A stretch of 64,000 bases of DNA. Source: Pseudomonas viridiflava. GTDB lineage: Bacteria; Pseudomonadota; Gammaproteobacteria; Pseudomonadales; Pseudomonadaceae. The position numbers and the translations under genes are program-made. The notes beneath the pieces are model-generated. The model was not told the origin of the DNA. It saw only the letters and a list, made by a program, of their open reading frames with translations, and searched no databases. The stretch spans positions 558,001 to 622,000 of the forward strand of contig NZ_UTIQ01000241.1 in assembly GCF_900582625.1 (NCBI RefSeq), in the 5' to 3' direction. Shown piece by piece: positions 50,721-59,337 of this stretch. How positions within the stretch are numbered: the stretch's first letter is position 1; the number at the start of each line of letters is the position of its first letter.

Positions 50721-50748
50721 AAGTGAGGCCGTTTGTTCGGGATTCAAG
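50721..50748 (-). promoter_or_regulatory. Sigma-32-like heat-shock promoter of clpB
   Basis: On the minus strand, CTTGAA (complement of 50743-50748), 14 bases, then CCTCACTT (complement of 50721-50728). This resembles the RpoH consensus CTTGAAA-N13-15-CCCCATNT in spacing and in the first element; the second element is imperfect. It lies 76-103 bases upstream of the clpB start. Confidence 0.6.
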
Positions 50749-50845
50749 GTGTGTTGCCGGCGAACACGACTGAACGAGCCGACCTTGTGGGCGAACGGCG
50801 CATTTACTGACTGTAGATGACGGGCGGCGTGGCGCCGGGTTCAGC

Positions 50846-51586
50846 TCAGGGGGCGAGCCAGATTAAAGAGGCGAAACGGCCGGTGCGGGCGGCACGGCGG
50901 TAGGAGAAAAAGCGTGGGTCGCTGACGGTGCACAAGCCACCACCGTAAACGGCCGTTACGCCACGAGCGGCCAGGCGCAGGCGGGCGAGCTGATAAATGT
51001 CGGCAAGGTATTTTCCGGCATTGGCGCTCGGCACAAAGGCTTGTTCGGCTTCGGGCTGCACGGCCATAAAGGCCTCGCGCACCTCGGCGCCCACTTCAAA
51101 GGCTTGCGGGCCGATGGCGGGGCCGAGCCAGACGAGTACGTCGCTTGGCGGTACGGCGAGCGAGTCAAGCGTGGCTTCCAGCACGCCGTTAACCAGCCCG
51201 CGCCAGCCGGCGTGTGCTGCCGCCACGCGCGTGCCGGCGCGGTTGCAGAACAATGCCGGCAGGCAGTCAGCGGTCATGACGGTGCAAGCGATGCCGGGCG
51301 TGGCGGTCCAGCTGGCATCGGCTTCGGCAACAACTGTGGGGTCAGCAGCGGCGACGGCAATGCCGTGCACTTGTTTCAGCCAGGCGGGCTGGCAGTGCAG
51401 TTGAGCGATGAGCGAATGGCGGTTGGCAGCGACGGCGCTAGCGTCATCACCGACATGGTCACCGAGGTTAAAGCTATCGAACGGGGCTTGGCTGACACCG
51501 CCGGCGCGGGTGGTGACACAGGCTTTGACCTGCGGTGGCGCAGGCCAATCCGGCGTTAGCCAGAGGGACGCTTGTTCAACCGACAC
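50846..51586 (-). CDS. YfiH/PgeF-family purine nucleoside or polyphenol-oxidase-like enzyme
   Basis: 246 residues if GTG 51586 is used; TTG 51601 would overlap rluD by 11 bases, and neither has a clear Shine-Dalgarno. Zinc-site blocks LKQVHGIAV, TADCLPALFCNRAG and AAAHAGWRGLVNGVLEATL are those of the YfiH (DUF152) family, shown for members to act as adenosine deaminase/phosphorylases or laccase-like and to edit peptidoglycan errors (PgeF). Follows rluD directly, as in many proteobacteria. Confidence 0.92.
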   Translation of the reverse strand: MSVEQASLWLTPDWPAPPQVKACVTTRAGGVSQAPFDSFNLGDHVGDDASAVAANRHSLIAQLHCQPAWLKQVHGIAVAAADPTVVAEADASWTATPGIACTVMTADCLPALFCNRAGTRVAAAHAGWRGLVNGVLEATLDSLAVPPSDVLVWLGPAIGPQAFEVGAEVREAFMAVQPEAEQAFVPSANAGKYLADIYQLARLRLAARGVTAVYGGGLCTVSDPRFFSYRRAARTGRFASLIWLAP

Positions 51587-51590
51587 GTGC

Positions 51591-52535
51591 TCAGCCGACA
51601 AAGGCTTCGCGGTCCTGGCGCAACAACGACAGCAGCCAGACGAAGTCTTCCGGCAGCGGAGACTCCCACTTCATGCGCTGGCCCGTCACCGGGTGAGTCA
51701 GCTCAAGAAAGCGCGCATGCAGGGCCTGGCGCGGGAATTCTTTCAACGCGAGCAACATGGTCGGGTTGGCGGCTGGCGGAATGCGGAAGCGGCCGCCGTA
51801 CGCCGGGTCGCCCACCAACGGGAAGTTGATGTGCGCCATGTGTACGCGAATTTGGTGGGTGCGGCCGGTTTCGAGTTTGACCCGGGCGTGGGTGTGCGAG
51901 CGGAAGCGCTCCAGCACGCGGTAATGGCTGATGGCTTGTTTGCCGCCTTCCATTACAGCCATGCGCTGACGTTGCTGACCGTGGCGGCCGATCGGCGCGT
52001 CAATCTTGCCACCGGCGGTAATCACGCCAATGACGATGCATTCATAAATGCGGCTGACCGAACGTTTTTGCAGCTGGTCGACCAGTTGCGTTTGCGCCTG
52101 AATATTTTTCGCCACCACCATCAAGCCGGTAGTGTCTTTGTCCAGGCGATGGACGATGCCGGCGCGGGGCACATTAATAATGTCGGGCACATGGTGCAGC
52201 AGCGCGTTGAGCAATGTGCCGCTTTGGTGACCAACCGCCGGATGCACAACCAGACCCGCCGGCTTGTTGATGACCAGGATGTCGTCATCTTCGTAGACGA
52301 TGTCCAGCTCGATGTCTTCGGCCACCCATTCGCCTTGCGCTTCCTGCTCGGCATTAAGCTCCAACACGCTGCCGCCATGCACGATGTCACGGGGGCGCAC
52401 CACCTCGCCGTCCACCGTCAAAAGACCTTCTTTGATCCAGGCAGTAAGGCGCGAACGCGAGTGTTCACTGAAGAGTTGGGCGGCGACTTGGTCGAGGCGC
52501 TGGCCGCCCAATTCGGACGGAACCTCGGCGCACAT
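51591..52535 (-). CDS. rluD: 23S rRNA pseudouridine synthase RluD
   Basis: 314 residues. An N-terminal S4 RNA-binding domain (GGQRLDQVAAQLFSEHSRSR...) precedes the pseudouridine synthase core, with catalytic D132 in HRLDKDTTGL. It modifies three uridines in helix 69 of 23S rRNA. ATG 52535 has no visible Shine-Dalgarno, and the true start may differ by a few codons. It is divergent from bamD, as in other Pseudomonas, and its end abuts the yfiH start. Confidence 0.95.
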   Translation of the reverse strand: MCAEVPSELGGQRLDQVAAQLFSEHSRSRLTAWIKEGLLTVDGEVVRPRDIVHGGSVLELNAEQEAQGEWVAEDIELDIVYEDDDILVINKPAGLVVHPAVGHQSGTLLNALLHHVPDIINVPRAGIVHRLDKDTTGLMVVAKNIQAQTQLVDQLQKRSVSRIYECIVIGVITAGGKIDAPIGRHGQQRQRMAVMEGGKQAISHYRVLERFRSHTHARVKLETGRTHQIRVHMAHINFPLVGDPAYGGRFRIPPAANPTMLLALKEFPRQALHARFLELTHPVTGQRMKWESPLPEDFVWLLSLLRQDREAFVG

Positions 52536-52711
52536 CTGGATGGCTAACTTATTAATTGGAGGAATGCTCGGTAACGGCGCGGCGTAGGCTTTGGTTTCGG
52601 CTACGCGCTTGTGGTTAAATACGGCGTCTTTGTCCCGGGGTAACCGGGGCGCTCATCATAACAGGACGGCTCTGCTCAAGACAGCCAGCCGTCACAGGGA
52701 CGCAAGCCGCC

Positions 52712-53731
52712 ATGCAAGTGAAACACCTGCTGCTGATCGCCATCCTCGCTCTCAACGTTGCTTGTTCTTCTAATGAAGTTGTAGACGAAAACCTGAGTGA
52801 GTCCGAGCTGTACCAGCAGGCACAGACCGATCTGGACAACAAGAGCTACACCAGCGCCGTCACAAAGCTGAAGGCATTGGAGTCCCGCTATCCGTTTGGC
52901 CGCTATGCCGAACAGGCGCAGTTGGAACTGATTTACGCCAACTACAAAAACGTTGAGCCGGAAGCTGCAAAGTCCGCCGCCGAGCGTTTCATCCGCCTGC
53001 ACCCCCAACACCCGAACGTTGACTACGCCTATTACTTGAAAGGCCTGGCCTCGTTCGACCAGGACGTCGGCCTGCTGGCGCGCTTCCTGCCGCTGGACAT
53101 GACCAAGCGCGACCCCGGTGCCGCCCGCGACTCTTTCAACGAGTTTGCCCAGCTCACCAGCCGCTTCCCCAACAGCCGTTACGCCCCCGACGCCAAGCAG
53201 CGCATGATTTACCTGCGCAACCTGCTGGCGGCCTATGAAGTACACGTGGGCCACTACTACCTGACGCGCCAGGCTTACGTAGCCGCCGCCAACCGCGGTC
53301 GTTATGTAGTTGAGAACTTCCAGGAAACCCCAGCCGTCGGCGATGGCCTGGCGATCATGACCGAGGCCTACCAGCGCCTGGCCCTAAATGACCTCGCTGA
53401 TACCAGCCTGCAAACGCTGAAGCTCAACTACCCCGACCACCCGAGCCTGGTGGACGGCAAGTTCGTGCCCCAGGAAGACGAAGCCGACAACCGCAGCTGG
53501 CTGAGCAAAGCCACCCTGGGCCTGATCGAAAGCGACGCGCCGCTGCCACCAGGCGAAACCCGCGCCAGCCAAGACGTGATTAAGCAGTACCAGGATGCCG
53601 AACAGGAAATCCCGGAAGACTTGCTGCCGCCTGAAGACGAAAACAGCGAAGCCGAGGAAGAACACGAAGCGGAAGGCAACAACACCGACCGTTCCTGGTT
53701 CAGCTACATGACCTTTGGCGTGTTCGACTGA
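52712..53731 (+). CDS. bamD: Outer-membrane protein assembly lipoprotein BamD
   Basis: 339 residues. A lipobox (LNVAC, Cys18) precedes five TPR-like helical pairs (ELYQQAQTDLDNKSYTSAVT, YPFGRYAEQAQLELIYANY, and so on). The C-terminal 80 residues beyond the TPR core are Glu-rich and acidic (PEDENSEAEEEHEAEG), longer than in E. coli, ending in RSWFSYMTFGVFD. It is an essential part of the BAM complex with BamA. A strong terminator follows. Confidence 0.96.
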   Translation: MQVKHLLLIAILALNVACSSNEVVDENLSESELYQQAQTDLDNKSYTSAVTKLKALESRYPFGRYAEQAQLELIYANYKNVEPEAAKSAAERFIRLHPQHPNVDYAYYLKGLASFDQDVGLLARFLPLDMTKRDPGAARDSFNEFAQLTSRFPNSRYAPDAKQRMIYLRNLLAAYEVHVGHYYLTRQAYVAAANRGRYVVENFQETPAVGDGLAIMTEAYQRLALNDLADTSLQTLKLNYPDHPSLVDGKFVPQEDEADNRSWLSKATLGLIESDAPLPPGETRASQDVIKQYQDAEQEIPEDLLPPEDENSEAEEEHEAEGNNTDRSWFSYMTFGVFD

Positions 53732-53752
53732 ACACGCAACGGGTAATTAAAG

Positions 53753-53775
53753 AGGAGGCTTCGGCCTCCTTTTTT
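53753..53775 (+). terminator. Intrinsic terminator of bamD
   Basis: AGGAGGC (53753-53759), a TTCG tetraloop (53760-53763) and GCCTCCT (53764-53770) form a perfect 7-bp stem followed by TTTTT (53771-53775), 22 bases after the bamD stop. Confidence 0.95.
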
Positions 53776-53907
53776 GTTGCCCGCGTTTTTGCCGGCGTAG
53801 CCAGACAGCCGGAACTCACGGACACAACGCACACCGTGCCATTTCCCGGCTGTGCGGGCGCCACCAGCTTGGCTAAACTGCCAGCCTCACGAAACGAAGA
53901 GTCAATT

Positions 53908-54135
53908 ATGGGACGCTTGTTAATCTGGATCGGTTTAATCTGTGCCGTGTACTGGCTGTGGCGCCGCGCAACGCGCCCCGCCCCGGCTAAACCGGGCCTT
54001 GAAGAAGCCGCGCCGATGGTGCGCTGCGCCCATTGCGGCGTGCACACGCCTCGCGTGAGCGCCGTCAACCAAGGCTCGCAGTGGTTCTGCAGTCAGGTCC
54101 ACCTCGAGCAGGGCGCTACCCGCAGTGACCGGTGA
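53908..54135 (+). CDS. PP0621-family small membrane protein
   Basis: 75 residues from ATG 53908. One N-terminal membrane helix (LLIWIGLICAVYWLW) is followed by a cytoplasmic-type zinc-ribbon-like segment with CAHC and WFCS. The family is conserved next to pilS in Pseudomonas, with no known role. Its end overlaps the pilS start by 11 bases, so translation is probably coupled. Confidence 0.85.
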   Translation: MGRLLIWIGLICAVYWLWRRATRPAPAKPGLEEAAPMVRCAHCGVHTPRVSAVNQGSQWFCSQVHLEQGATRSDR

Positions 54136-55717
54136 AACTCTGACCCTGAGCAGCCTGCAAGGGCAGCGAATTCTCAAGATCTACCACCTGTACCGCGTCG
54201 CGATCGGCGTGCTGCTGGTGGTGCTGATCTACAGCGAGCTGGATAACCAGCTGCTGCAAATGGCCAACGACAGCCTGTTCAAATACGGCAGCTGGTTGTA
54301 CCTGATCCTCAACGCGCTCATTGCTTTGGGCGTACGCCGACCGCAACACCTGGCGCAGGTGTTCAGCCTGAGCATGGTCGATGTGATCTTGCTGTCCGGC
54401 CTGTTCTACGCCGCTGGCGGCACGCCGAGCGGCATTGGCACGCTGCTCATCGTCGCGGTAGCCATTGCCAATATTCTGCTGCGTGGCCGCATCGGCCTGC
54501 TGATCGCAGCGGTTGCTGCAATCGGCATGATCTACCTGACCTTCTACCTGAGCCTGAGCAATCCAGCCGCATCGAGCCAGTACGTGCAAGCCGGGGCATT
54601 CGGCACGCTTTGCTTTGCCGCCGCGTTATTCGTACAAGGCGTAACCCGGCGTTTGCAAGTCAGCGAAACCCTGGCAGAAAAGCGCGCCGCCGACGTTGCT
54701 AACCTCGAAGCCCTCAACGCCCTGATTCTGCAACGCATGCGCACCGGCATTCTGGTGCTCGACGGTCAGCACCGCGTGCTCTTGGCAAACCAGGGCGCGC
54801 TCAGCCTGCTTGGCCGCGACGAGCTGGCCGGCAAAATCCTCGACCCCCACAGCCCCGAGCTGGTCAAACGCCTTCAGCACTGGCAGCGCAACCCCACGCT
54901 CCGCCCCTCAAGCATGCAAGCCGTGAACGACGGCCCCGTGCTGCAACCCAGCTTCGTCACCCTGCAGCGTGGCGAGAAACAAGACACGCTAGTGTTCCTC
55001 GACGACATCTCTCAAATCGCCCAACAGGCGCAGCAACTCAAGCTCGCCTCCCTTGGCCGCCTGACCGCCGGCATCGCCCATGAAATTCGTAACCCGCTGG
55101 GCGCCATCAGCCACGCGGCGCAACTGCTGCAAGAATCCGAAGACCTCGAAGGCCCAGATCTGCGTCTGGCGCAGATCATTCAAGACCATTCGCGGCGCAT
55201 GAACCTAGTCATCGAAAACGTGCTGCAGCTGTCACGCCGGCGCCAGGCCGAGCCGCAGTTGCTCGATCTCAAATACTGGCTGCACCGCTTCGCCAGCGAG
55301 TTCCGCACGACCACCACCGAAAGCCAACTGCTGCATTTGGAAACCTCCGGCAGCACCATCCAGACGCGCATGGACCCCAACCAATTGACCCAGGTGCTGA
55401 CGAATCTGGTGGAAAACGGTTTGCGCCACAGTGCGATCAAAAACAAGCAAGGCCAGGTCTGGCTGAAGCTGTTCCGCGATCCTGACAGCGACCTGCCGAT
55501 TCTCGAAGTACTGGACGACGGTGCCGGCGTACCGGCCGAACACAGGCAGAATATTTTCGAGCCCTTCTACACTACCGAAAACAAAGGCACGGGCCTCGGC
55601 CTGTACATTTCCCGCGAACTCTGTGAAAGCAACCAGGCCCGTCTGGATTACAAAACCCGCGATGTCGGCGGTGGCTGCTTCCGCATAACCTTCGCCCACC
55701 CGCGAAAATTGAGCTGA
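54125..55717 (+). CDS. pilS: Type IV pilus sensor kinase PilS
   Basis: 530 residues from GTG 54125. Six membrane helices occupy about residues 22-172, then a PAS-like domain (about 195-290), HisKA with H319 (HEIRNPLG), N box N431 (NLVENGLRHS), and G boxes DDGAGVP and GTGLGLY. In P. aeruginosa PilS senses pilin in the membrane through its transmembrane part and controls pilA with PilR. Two bases separate its stop from pilR. Confidence 0.95.
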   Translation: MTGETLTLSSLQGQRILKIYHLYRVAIGVLLVVLIYSELDNQLLQMANDSLFKYGSWLYLILNALIALGVRRPQHLAQVFSLSMVDVILLSGLFYAAGGTPSGIGTLLIVAVAIANILLRGRIGLLIAAVAAIGMIYLTFYLSLSNPAASSQYVQAGAFGTLCFAAALFVQGVTRRLQVSETLAEKRAADVANLEALNALILQRMRTGILVLDGQHRVLLANQGALSLLGRDELAGKILDPHSPELVKRLQHWQRNPTLRPSSMQAVNDGPVLQPSFVTLQRGEKQDTLVFLDDISQIAQQAQQLKLASLGRLTAGIAHEIRNPLGAISHAAQLLQESEDLEGPDLRLAQIIQDHSRRMNLVIENVLQLSRRRQAEPQLLDLKYWLHRFASEFRTTTTESQLLHLETSGSTIQTRMDPNQLTQVLTNLVENGLRHSAIKNKQGQVWLKLFRDPDSDLPILEVLDDGAGVPAEHRQNIFEPFYTTENKGTGLGLYISRELCESNQARLDYKTRDVGGGCFRITFAHPRKLS

Positions 55718-55719
55718 CC

Positions 55720-57060
55720 ATGACCGCCCGGCAAAAAGCCCTGATCGTCGACGACGAGCCCGATATCCGCGAGCTGCTGGAAATTACCCTCGGCCGCATG
55801 AAACTGGACACCCGCAGCGCGCGCAACGTCAAAGAAGCGCGCGAACTGTTGGCCCGCGAGCCATTCGACTTGTGCCTGACCGACATGCGCCTGCCCGACG
55901 GCACCGGGCTGGACCTGGTGCAGCACATTCAGCAGCGCCACCCGCAAGTGCCGGTGGCGATGATTACCGCTTACGGCAGTCTCGACACGGCGATCAACGC
56001 CCTCAAAGCCGGCGCCTTCGACTTCCTGACCAAACCGGTGGACCTCGGCCGCCTGCGGGAATTGGTCGCCACGGCCCTGCGTATTCGCAGCAACGACGGC
56101 GAGGAAGTCACCGTAGACAACCGCCTGCTCGGCGACTCGCCGCCCATGCGCGCGCTGCGCAAACAAATCTTCAAACTGGCGCGCAGCCAGGCGCCGGTTT
56201 ACATCAGCGGCGAATCGGGCAGCGGTAAGGAATTGGTAGCACGCCTGATCCACGAACAAGGCCCGCGCACCGAACTGCCCTTCGTGCCCGTGAACTGCGG
56301 CGCGATCCCGTCCGAGCTGATGGAAAGCGAATTCTTCGGCCATAAAAAAGGCAGCTTCACCGGCGCCATCGAAGACAAACAAGGCCTGTTCCAGGCCGCC
56401 AACGGCGGCACCCTGTTTCTCGACGAAGTGGCCGACCTGCCGCTGGCCATGCAGGTGAAACTGCTGCGCGCCATTCAGGAAAAAGCCGTCCGCACGGTAG
56501 GCGGCCAGCAAGAAGTCGTAGTGGACGTGCGCATTCTCAGCGCCACTCACAAAGACCTCGCCGCCGAAGTGGCCGCCGGTCGCTTCCGCCAGGACTTGTA
56601 CTACCGCCTGAACGTGATCGAGCTGCGGGTGCCGGCCCTGCGCGAACGTCGCGAAGACATCGCGCAACTGTGCGACGTGATGCTCAAGCGCCTCGCCGAG
56701 GGCACAGGCCTAGCCGCCGCCAGCCTCGACCCCGACGCCCTGGAAAAGCTGAAAAACTACCGCTTCCCCGGCAACGTGCGCGAACTGGAAAACATGCTGG
56801 AACGCGCGTACACCCTGTGCGAAGACGACCGCATTCAAGCCAGCGACCTGCGCTTGGCCGACGCCAGTGGCTCCGGCGAAAACGGCGAGGCGAGCCTGGC
56901 GCAAATCGACAATATCGAGGACTACCTCGAAAACATCGAACGCAACCTGATCATGCAAGCGCTTGAAGAGACGCGCTGGAACCGCACCGCTGCGGCCCAG
57001 CGCCTGGGACTGACCTTCCGTTCCCTGCGCTACCGCCTGAAAAAGCTCGGCATCGACTGA
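55720..57060 (+). CDS. pilR: Sigma-54-dependent response regulator PilR
   Basis: 446 residues. Receiver with D11/D12, phosphorylated D55 (CLTDMRLPDG) and K105; AAA+ domain with Walker A GESGSGKE (164-171) and, instead of the common GAFTGA loop, GSFTGA (211-216); C-terminal Fis-type helix-turn-helix (RTAAAQRLGLTFRSLRYRLK). It activates pilA transcription with RpoN. Its stop TGA directly touches the stop of the convergent thiO. Confidence 0.96.
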   Translation: MTARQKALIVDDEPDIRELLEITLGRMKLDTRSARNVKEARELLAREPFDLCLTDMRLPDGTGLDLVQHIQQRHPQVPVAMITAYGSLDTAINALKAGAFDFLTKPVDLGRLRELVATALRIRSNDGEEVTVDNRLLGDSPPMRALRKQIFKLARSQAPVYISGESGSGKELVARLIHEQGPRTELPFVPVNCGAIPSELMESEFFGHKKGSFTGAIEDKQGLFQAANGGTLFLDEVADLPLAMQVKLLRAIQEKAVRTVGGQQEVVVDVRILSATHKDLAAEVAAGRFRQDLYYRLNVIELRVPALRERREDIAQLCDVMLKRLAEGTGLAAASLDPDALEKLKNYRFPGNVRELENMLERAYTLCEDDRIQASDLRLADASGSGENGEASLAQIDNIEDYLENIERNLIMQALEETRWNRTAAAQRLGLTFRSLRYRLKKLGID

Positions 57061-58164
57061 TCACAGCGCTTCGAGTCGACCCTGCGGCGCGTAAGGCGCG
57101 GGGTCGATGATGGGCGGGTTGCCCAGCATCAAATCCGTCAGCAACTGACAGGACGCCGGCGCCAGCACCAGCCCATTGCGGTAATGGCCGCAATTCAACC
57201 ACAACCCCTCGAACCCCGGCACCGGCCCAATAAACGGAACGCCCTCCGGCGACCCCGGCCGCAACCCCGCCCAATGCCCCACCACCTCGGCGTCTGCCAA
57301 AGCCGGTAGCAACTCGATGGCCGACGCTTTCAAACTGGCGAGTGCCTCATCGGTAGGCGTCTTGTCGAAACCGCAATGCTCCAGCGTGCTGCCGACCAGA
57401 ATGTGGCCGTCCTTGCGCGGAATGGCGTAACGCCCCTTAGCCAACACCATGCTCGGCAAAAAGTCGGCAGCGCACTTGAACAGGATCATCTGACCTTTTA
57501 CCGGCACCACGGGCAAGTCGAGCCCCAGCGTGGCGAGCAACTCGCCGCTCCAAGCGCCAGCCGTGAGCACTACACGCTCGGCATGGATGTCGCCTTCCGC
57601 GGTGTGCACGCCAACAATCTTGTCTCCCTCGCGAATAAACCCCGTAACCGGCGTCTGCTCACGCAGCGTGACGTTGGGCATTTGCATCAGCGCGGCACGC
57701 AGCGATTTGACCAAACGAGGATTCCTGACATTGGCGACGCCGCTCATGTGCACCGCGTGCTGATAGCCCGAACCGAGAACCGGAACGGCGCCGTACACCT
57801 GGCTCATCGGCACCGACGCCAATGGTCGACCGAGCGATTGCGCCCAGGCCAGCGCTTGAGCCTCGTCGTCCAGATCCAGCCAATACAGTCCGGTGACGAA
57901 GACCTCGGGATCAATGCCGGTTTGCTCCAGCAACTGATTGCCCAAACCTGGATAGAAGTCTTGAGACCAGTGGGCTAGCGCTGTTACCGCCGAGGTGTAG
58001 CGCCACGGGTAAAGGGGAGAAACGATGCCGCCGCCGGCCCAGGAGGATTCGGTGCCGGCGGTGGAGCGATCCAGCAAAACCACGGATTGTCCCTGCTTCG
58101 CCAGATTGAACGCGGACATCAAACCGATTGCCCCGCCGCCTACCACAACAGTTCTACACGCCAT
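57061..58164 (-). CDS. thiO: FAD-dependent glycine/D-amino acid oxidase ThiO
   Basis: 367 residues from ATG 58164 (GGGGAAG upstream). FAD dinucleotide fold VVVGGGAIGLMSAFNLA (7-23), AGGGIVSPLYPWRY near the flavin, and the C-terminal HWAGLRPGSPEGVPFIGPVP and LNCGHYRNGLVLAP complete a D-amino acid oxidase fold. ThiO supplies dehydroglycine for thiamine thiazole synthesis. It lies between pilR and the minor pilin genes, as in P. aeruginosa, with no thi gene beside it. Confidence 0.93.
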   Translation of the reverse strand: MACRTVVVGGGAIGLMSAFNLAKQGQSVVLLDRSTAGTESSWAGGGIVSPLYPWRYTSAVTALAHWSQDFYPGLGNQLLEQTGIDPEVFVTGLYWLDLDDEAQALAWAQSLGRPLASVPMSQVYGAVPVLGSGYQHAVHMSGVANVRNPRLVKSLRAALMQMPNVTLREQTPVTGFIREGDKIVGVHTAEGDIHAERVVLTAGAWSGELLATLGLDLPVVPVKGQMILFKCAADFLPSMVLAKGRYAIPRKDGHILVGSTLEHCGFDKTPTDEALASLKASAIELLPALADAEVVGHWAGLRPGSPEGVPFIGPVPGFEGLWLNCGHYRNGLVLAPASCQLLTDLMLGNPPIIDPAPYAPQGRLEAL

Positions 58165-58301
58165 CACTTCCCCACTTAGCCAGCACGACATAAGCCGCGA
58201 AGAATGCGCAGTTTTAAAACTGACGGCAAGGTCAGCAATGACGCATCCGACTGAAAGCTAACGGCGCCTAGCCGTATAAACCCAATAACTGACCGGACAT
58301 C

Positions 58302-58319
58302 TCCTACATGTTTGTAGGA
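58302..58319. promoter_or_regulatory. Inverted repeat upstream of the minor pilin operon
   Basis: TCCTACA-TGTT-TGTAGGA is a perfect 7-bp inverted repeat, 47 bases before the first minor pilin start, in the thiO-fimT intergenic region. It may be an operator or a remnant of a REP (it shares TGTAGGA). Confidence 0.4.
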
Positions 58320-58366
58320 ATTAACGAAGCTGAGAGGATCCGCTCACGAAACTCCAGAGGTTGACC

Positions 58367-58852
58367 ATGCTTCGTTCCCGTGGATTTACGCTCGTTGAGC
58401 TACTAGTCACTGTTGTGGTGTTGGGAATTCTCACTGCTATCGCAGTGCCCAGTTTCCAGTCCTGGATCCAATCCAGCCGCACTCTGACAGTGACAGATGA
58501 ACTGAACACAGCCATTCAACTGGCGCGTTCCGAAGCGCTCAAACGCCGCAAAAACGTGATCATCTGTCGCGCCAACGCGGCGTTCACTGATTGCGAAAAC
58601 GGAGCGGACTGGTCCAGCGGGTGGCTTATCCGACAGGTAAGCGGGAACGTGATTCGTGTCTGGCAGGCCCCGGCCGGCAGCACCGTCGCAGGACCGGCGA
58701 CCGGTGTCACCTTCGCGAGCAATGGTCTAGGCAGTGGGAAAACCACTTTCGAGGTTCAGGTTGGCGGCTGTGCCGATAGCAAGAAGCGAGTCATTGAGGT
58801 GTCGACTACAGGAAACACCACCTCCAGCCAAGGGACGTGCACACCATCATGA
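58367..58852 (+). CDS. fimT: Minor type IV pseudopilin, GspH/FimT family (FimT or FimU)
   Basis: 161 residues from ATG 58367 (AGAGG upstream). The prepilin leader MLRSRG is cut before FTLVELLVTVVVLGILTAIAVPSF, the class III N-methylated helix with Glu5. Downstream CENGADWSSGWLI and the paired Cys in a beta-rich C-terminus match GspH/FimT. P. aeruginosa has both fimT and fimU here; only one gene is present, so the name is provisional. Its stop overlaps pilV. Confidence 0.9.
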   Translation: MLRSRGFTLVELLVTVVVLGILTAIAVPSFQSWIQSSRTLTVTDELNTAIQLARSEALKRRKNVIICRANAAFTDCENGADWSSGWLIRQVSGNVIRVWQAPAGSTVAGPATGVTFASNGLGSGKTTFEVQVGGCADSKKRVIEVSTTGNTTSSQGTCTPS

Positions 58853-59337
58853 TGAGTAACCGCAACCCCCAACGTGGCGCCACACTCATTGAAGTGATGG
58901 TGGCCATGATTGTCCTTGCCATCGGTATTCTTGGAATCGCGGCGCTACAAACCACCAGCGTTCAAGCTAACTACAGCTCTTACTATCGATCGCAAGCCAC
59001 GCTGATGGCCGCCGACATCACCGACAGAATGCGCGCTAATCGCACGGTCGCTATTGCTGGTAGCTACGCCATTGCCAGCTTCCCTGCCTCCTCTACCACC
59101 AACAAAGTGGACGGCACTCAGGCAGAAAAAGACAAGGCGCAATGGCTCAACCAGTTGGCCGGAACCTTGCCAGAGGGCACCGGGACGATTGTCTCCGACG
59201 CCAACAACGTATTTACCGTGACCATCCGGTGGAATGACGCGCGCGGCCGCGTCAAGCAAAAGAGTAAGGATGTGGAAGACAACGCCGCGAATCCTGAAGA
59301 AGCCATCCAAGCCTTTATCTATCGAGCCAGACTATGA
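58849..59337 (+). CDS. pilV: Minor pilin PilV
   Basis: 162 residues from ATG 58849, overlapping the fimT stop (ATGA); ATG 58852 is an alternative. Prepilin leader ends at QRGA, with helix TLIEVMVAMIVLAIGILGIAAL and Glu5. The mid-part SSYYRSQATLMAADITDRMRANR is typical of PilV. With FimU, PilW, PilX and PilY1 it primes pilus assembly at the tip. The stop overlaps pilW. Confidence 0.93.
   Translation: MMSNRNPQRGATLIEVMVAMIVLAIGILGIAALQTTSVQANYSSYYRSQATLMAADITDRMRANRTVAIAGSYAIASFPASSTTNKVDGTQAEKDKAQWLNQLAGTLPEGTGTIVSDANNVFTVTIRWNDARGRVKQKSKDVEDNAANPEEAIQAFIYRARL

Noticed and set aside
52557..52587. GGAGGAATG followed by a seven-codon frame upstream of bamD
   Set aside because: The ATG directly abuts the putative ribosome-binding site and the peptide is too short; it is antisense to the rluD leader.
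56332..56350. GSFTGA in PilR as a loss-of-function change of GAFTGA
   Set aside because: As I recall, PilR orthologues also carry Ser here, so it is a family variant rather than a defect.
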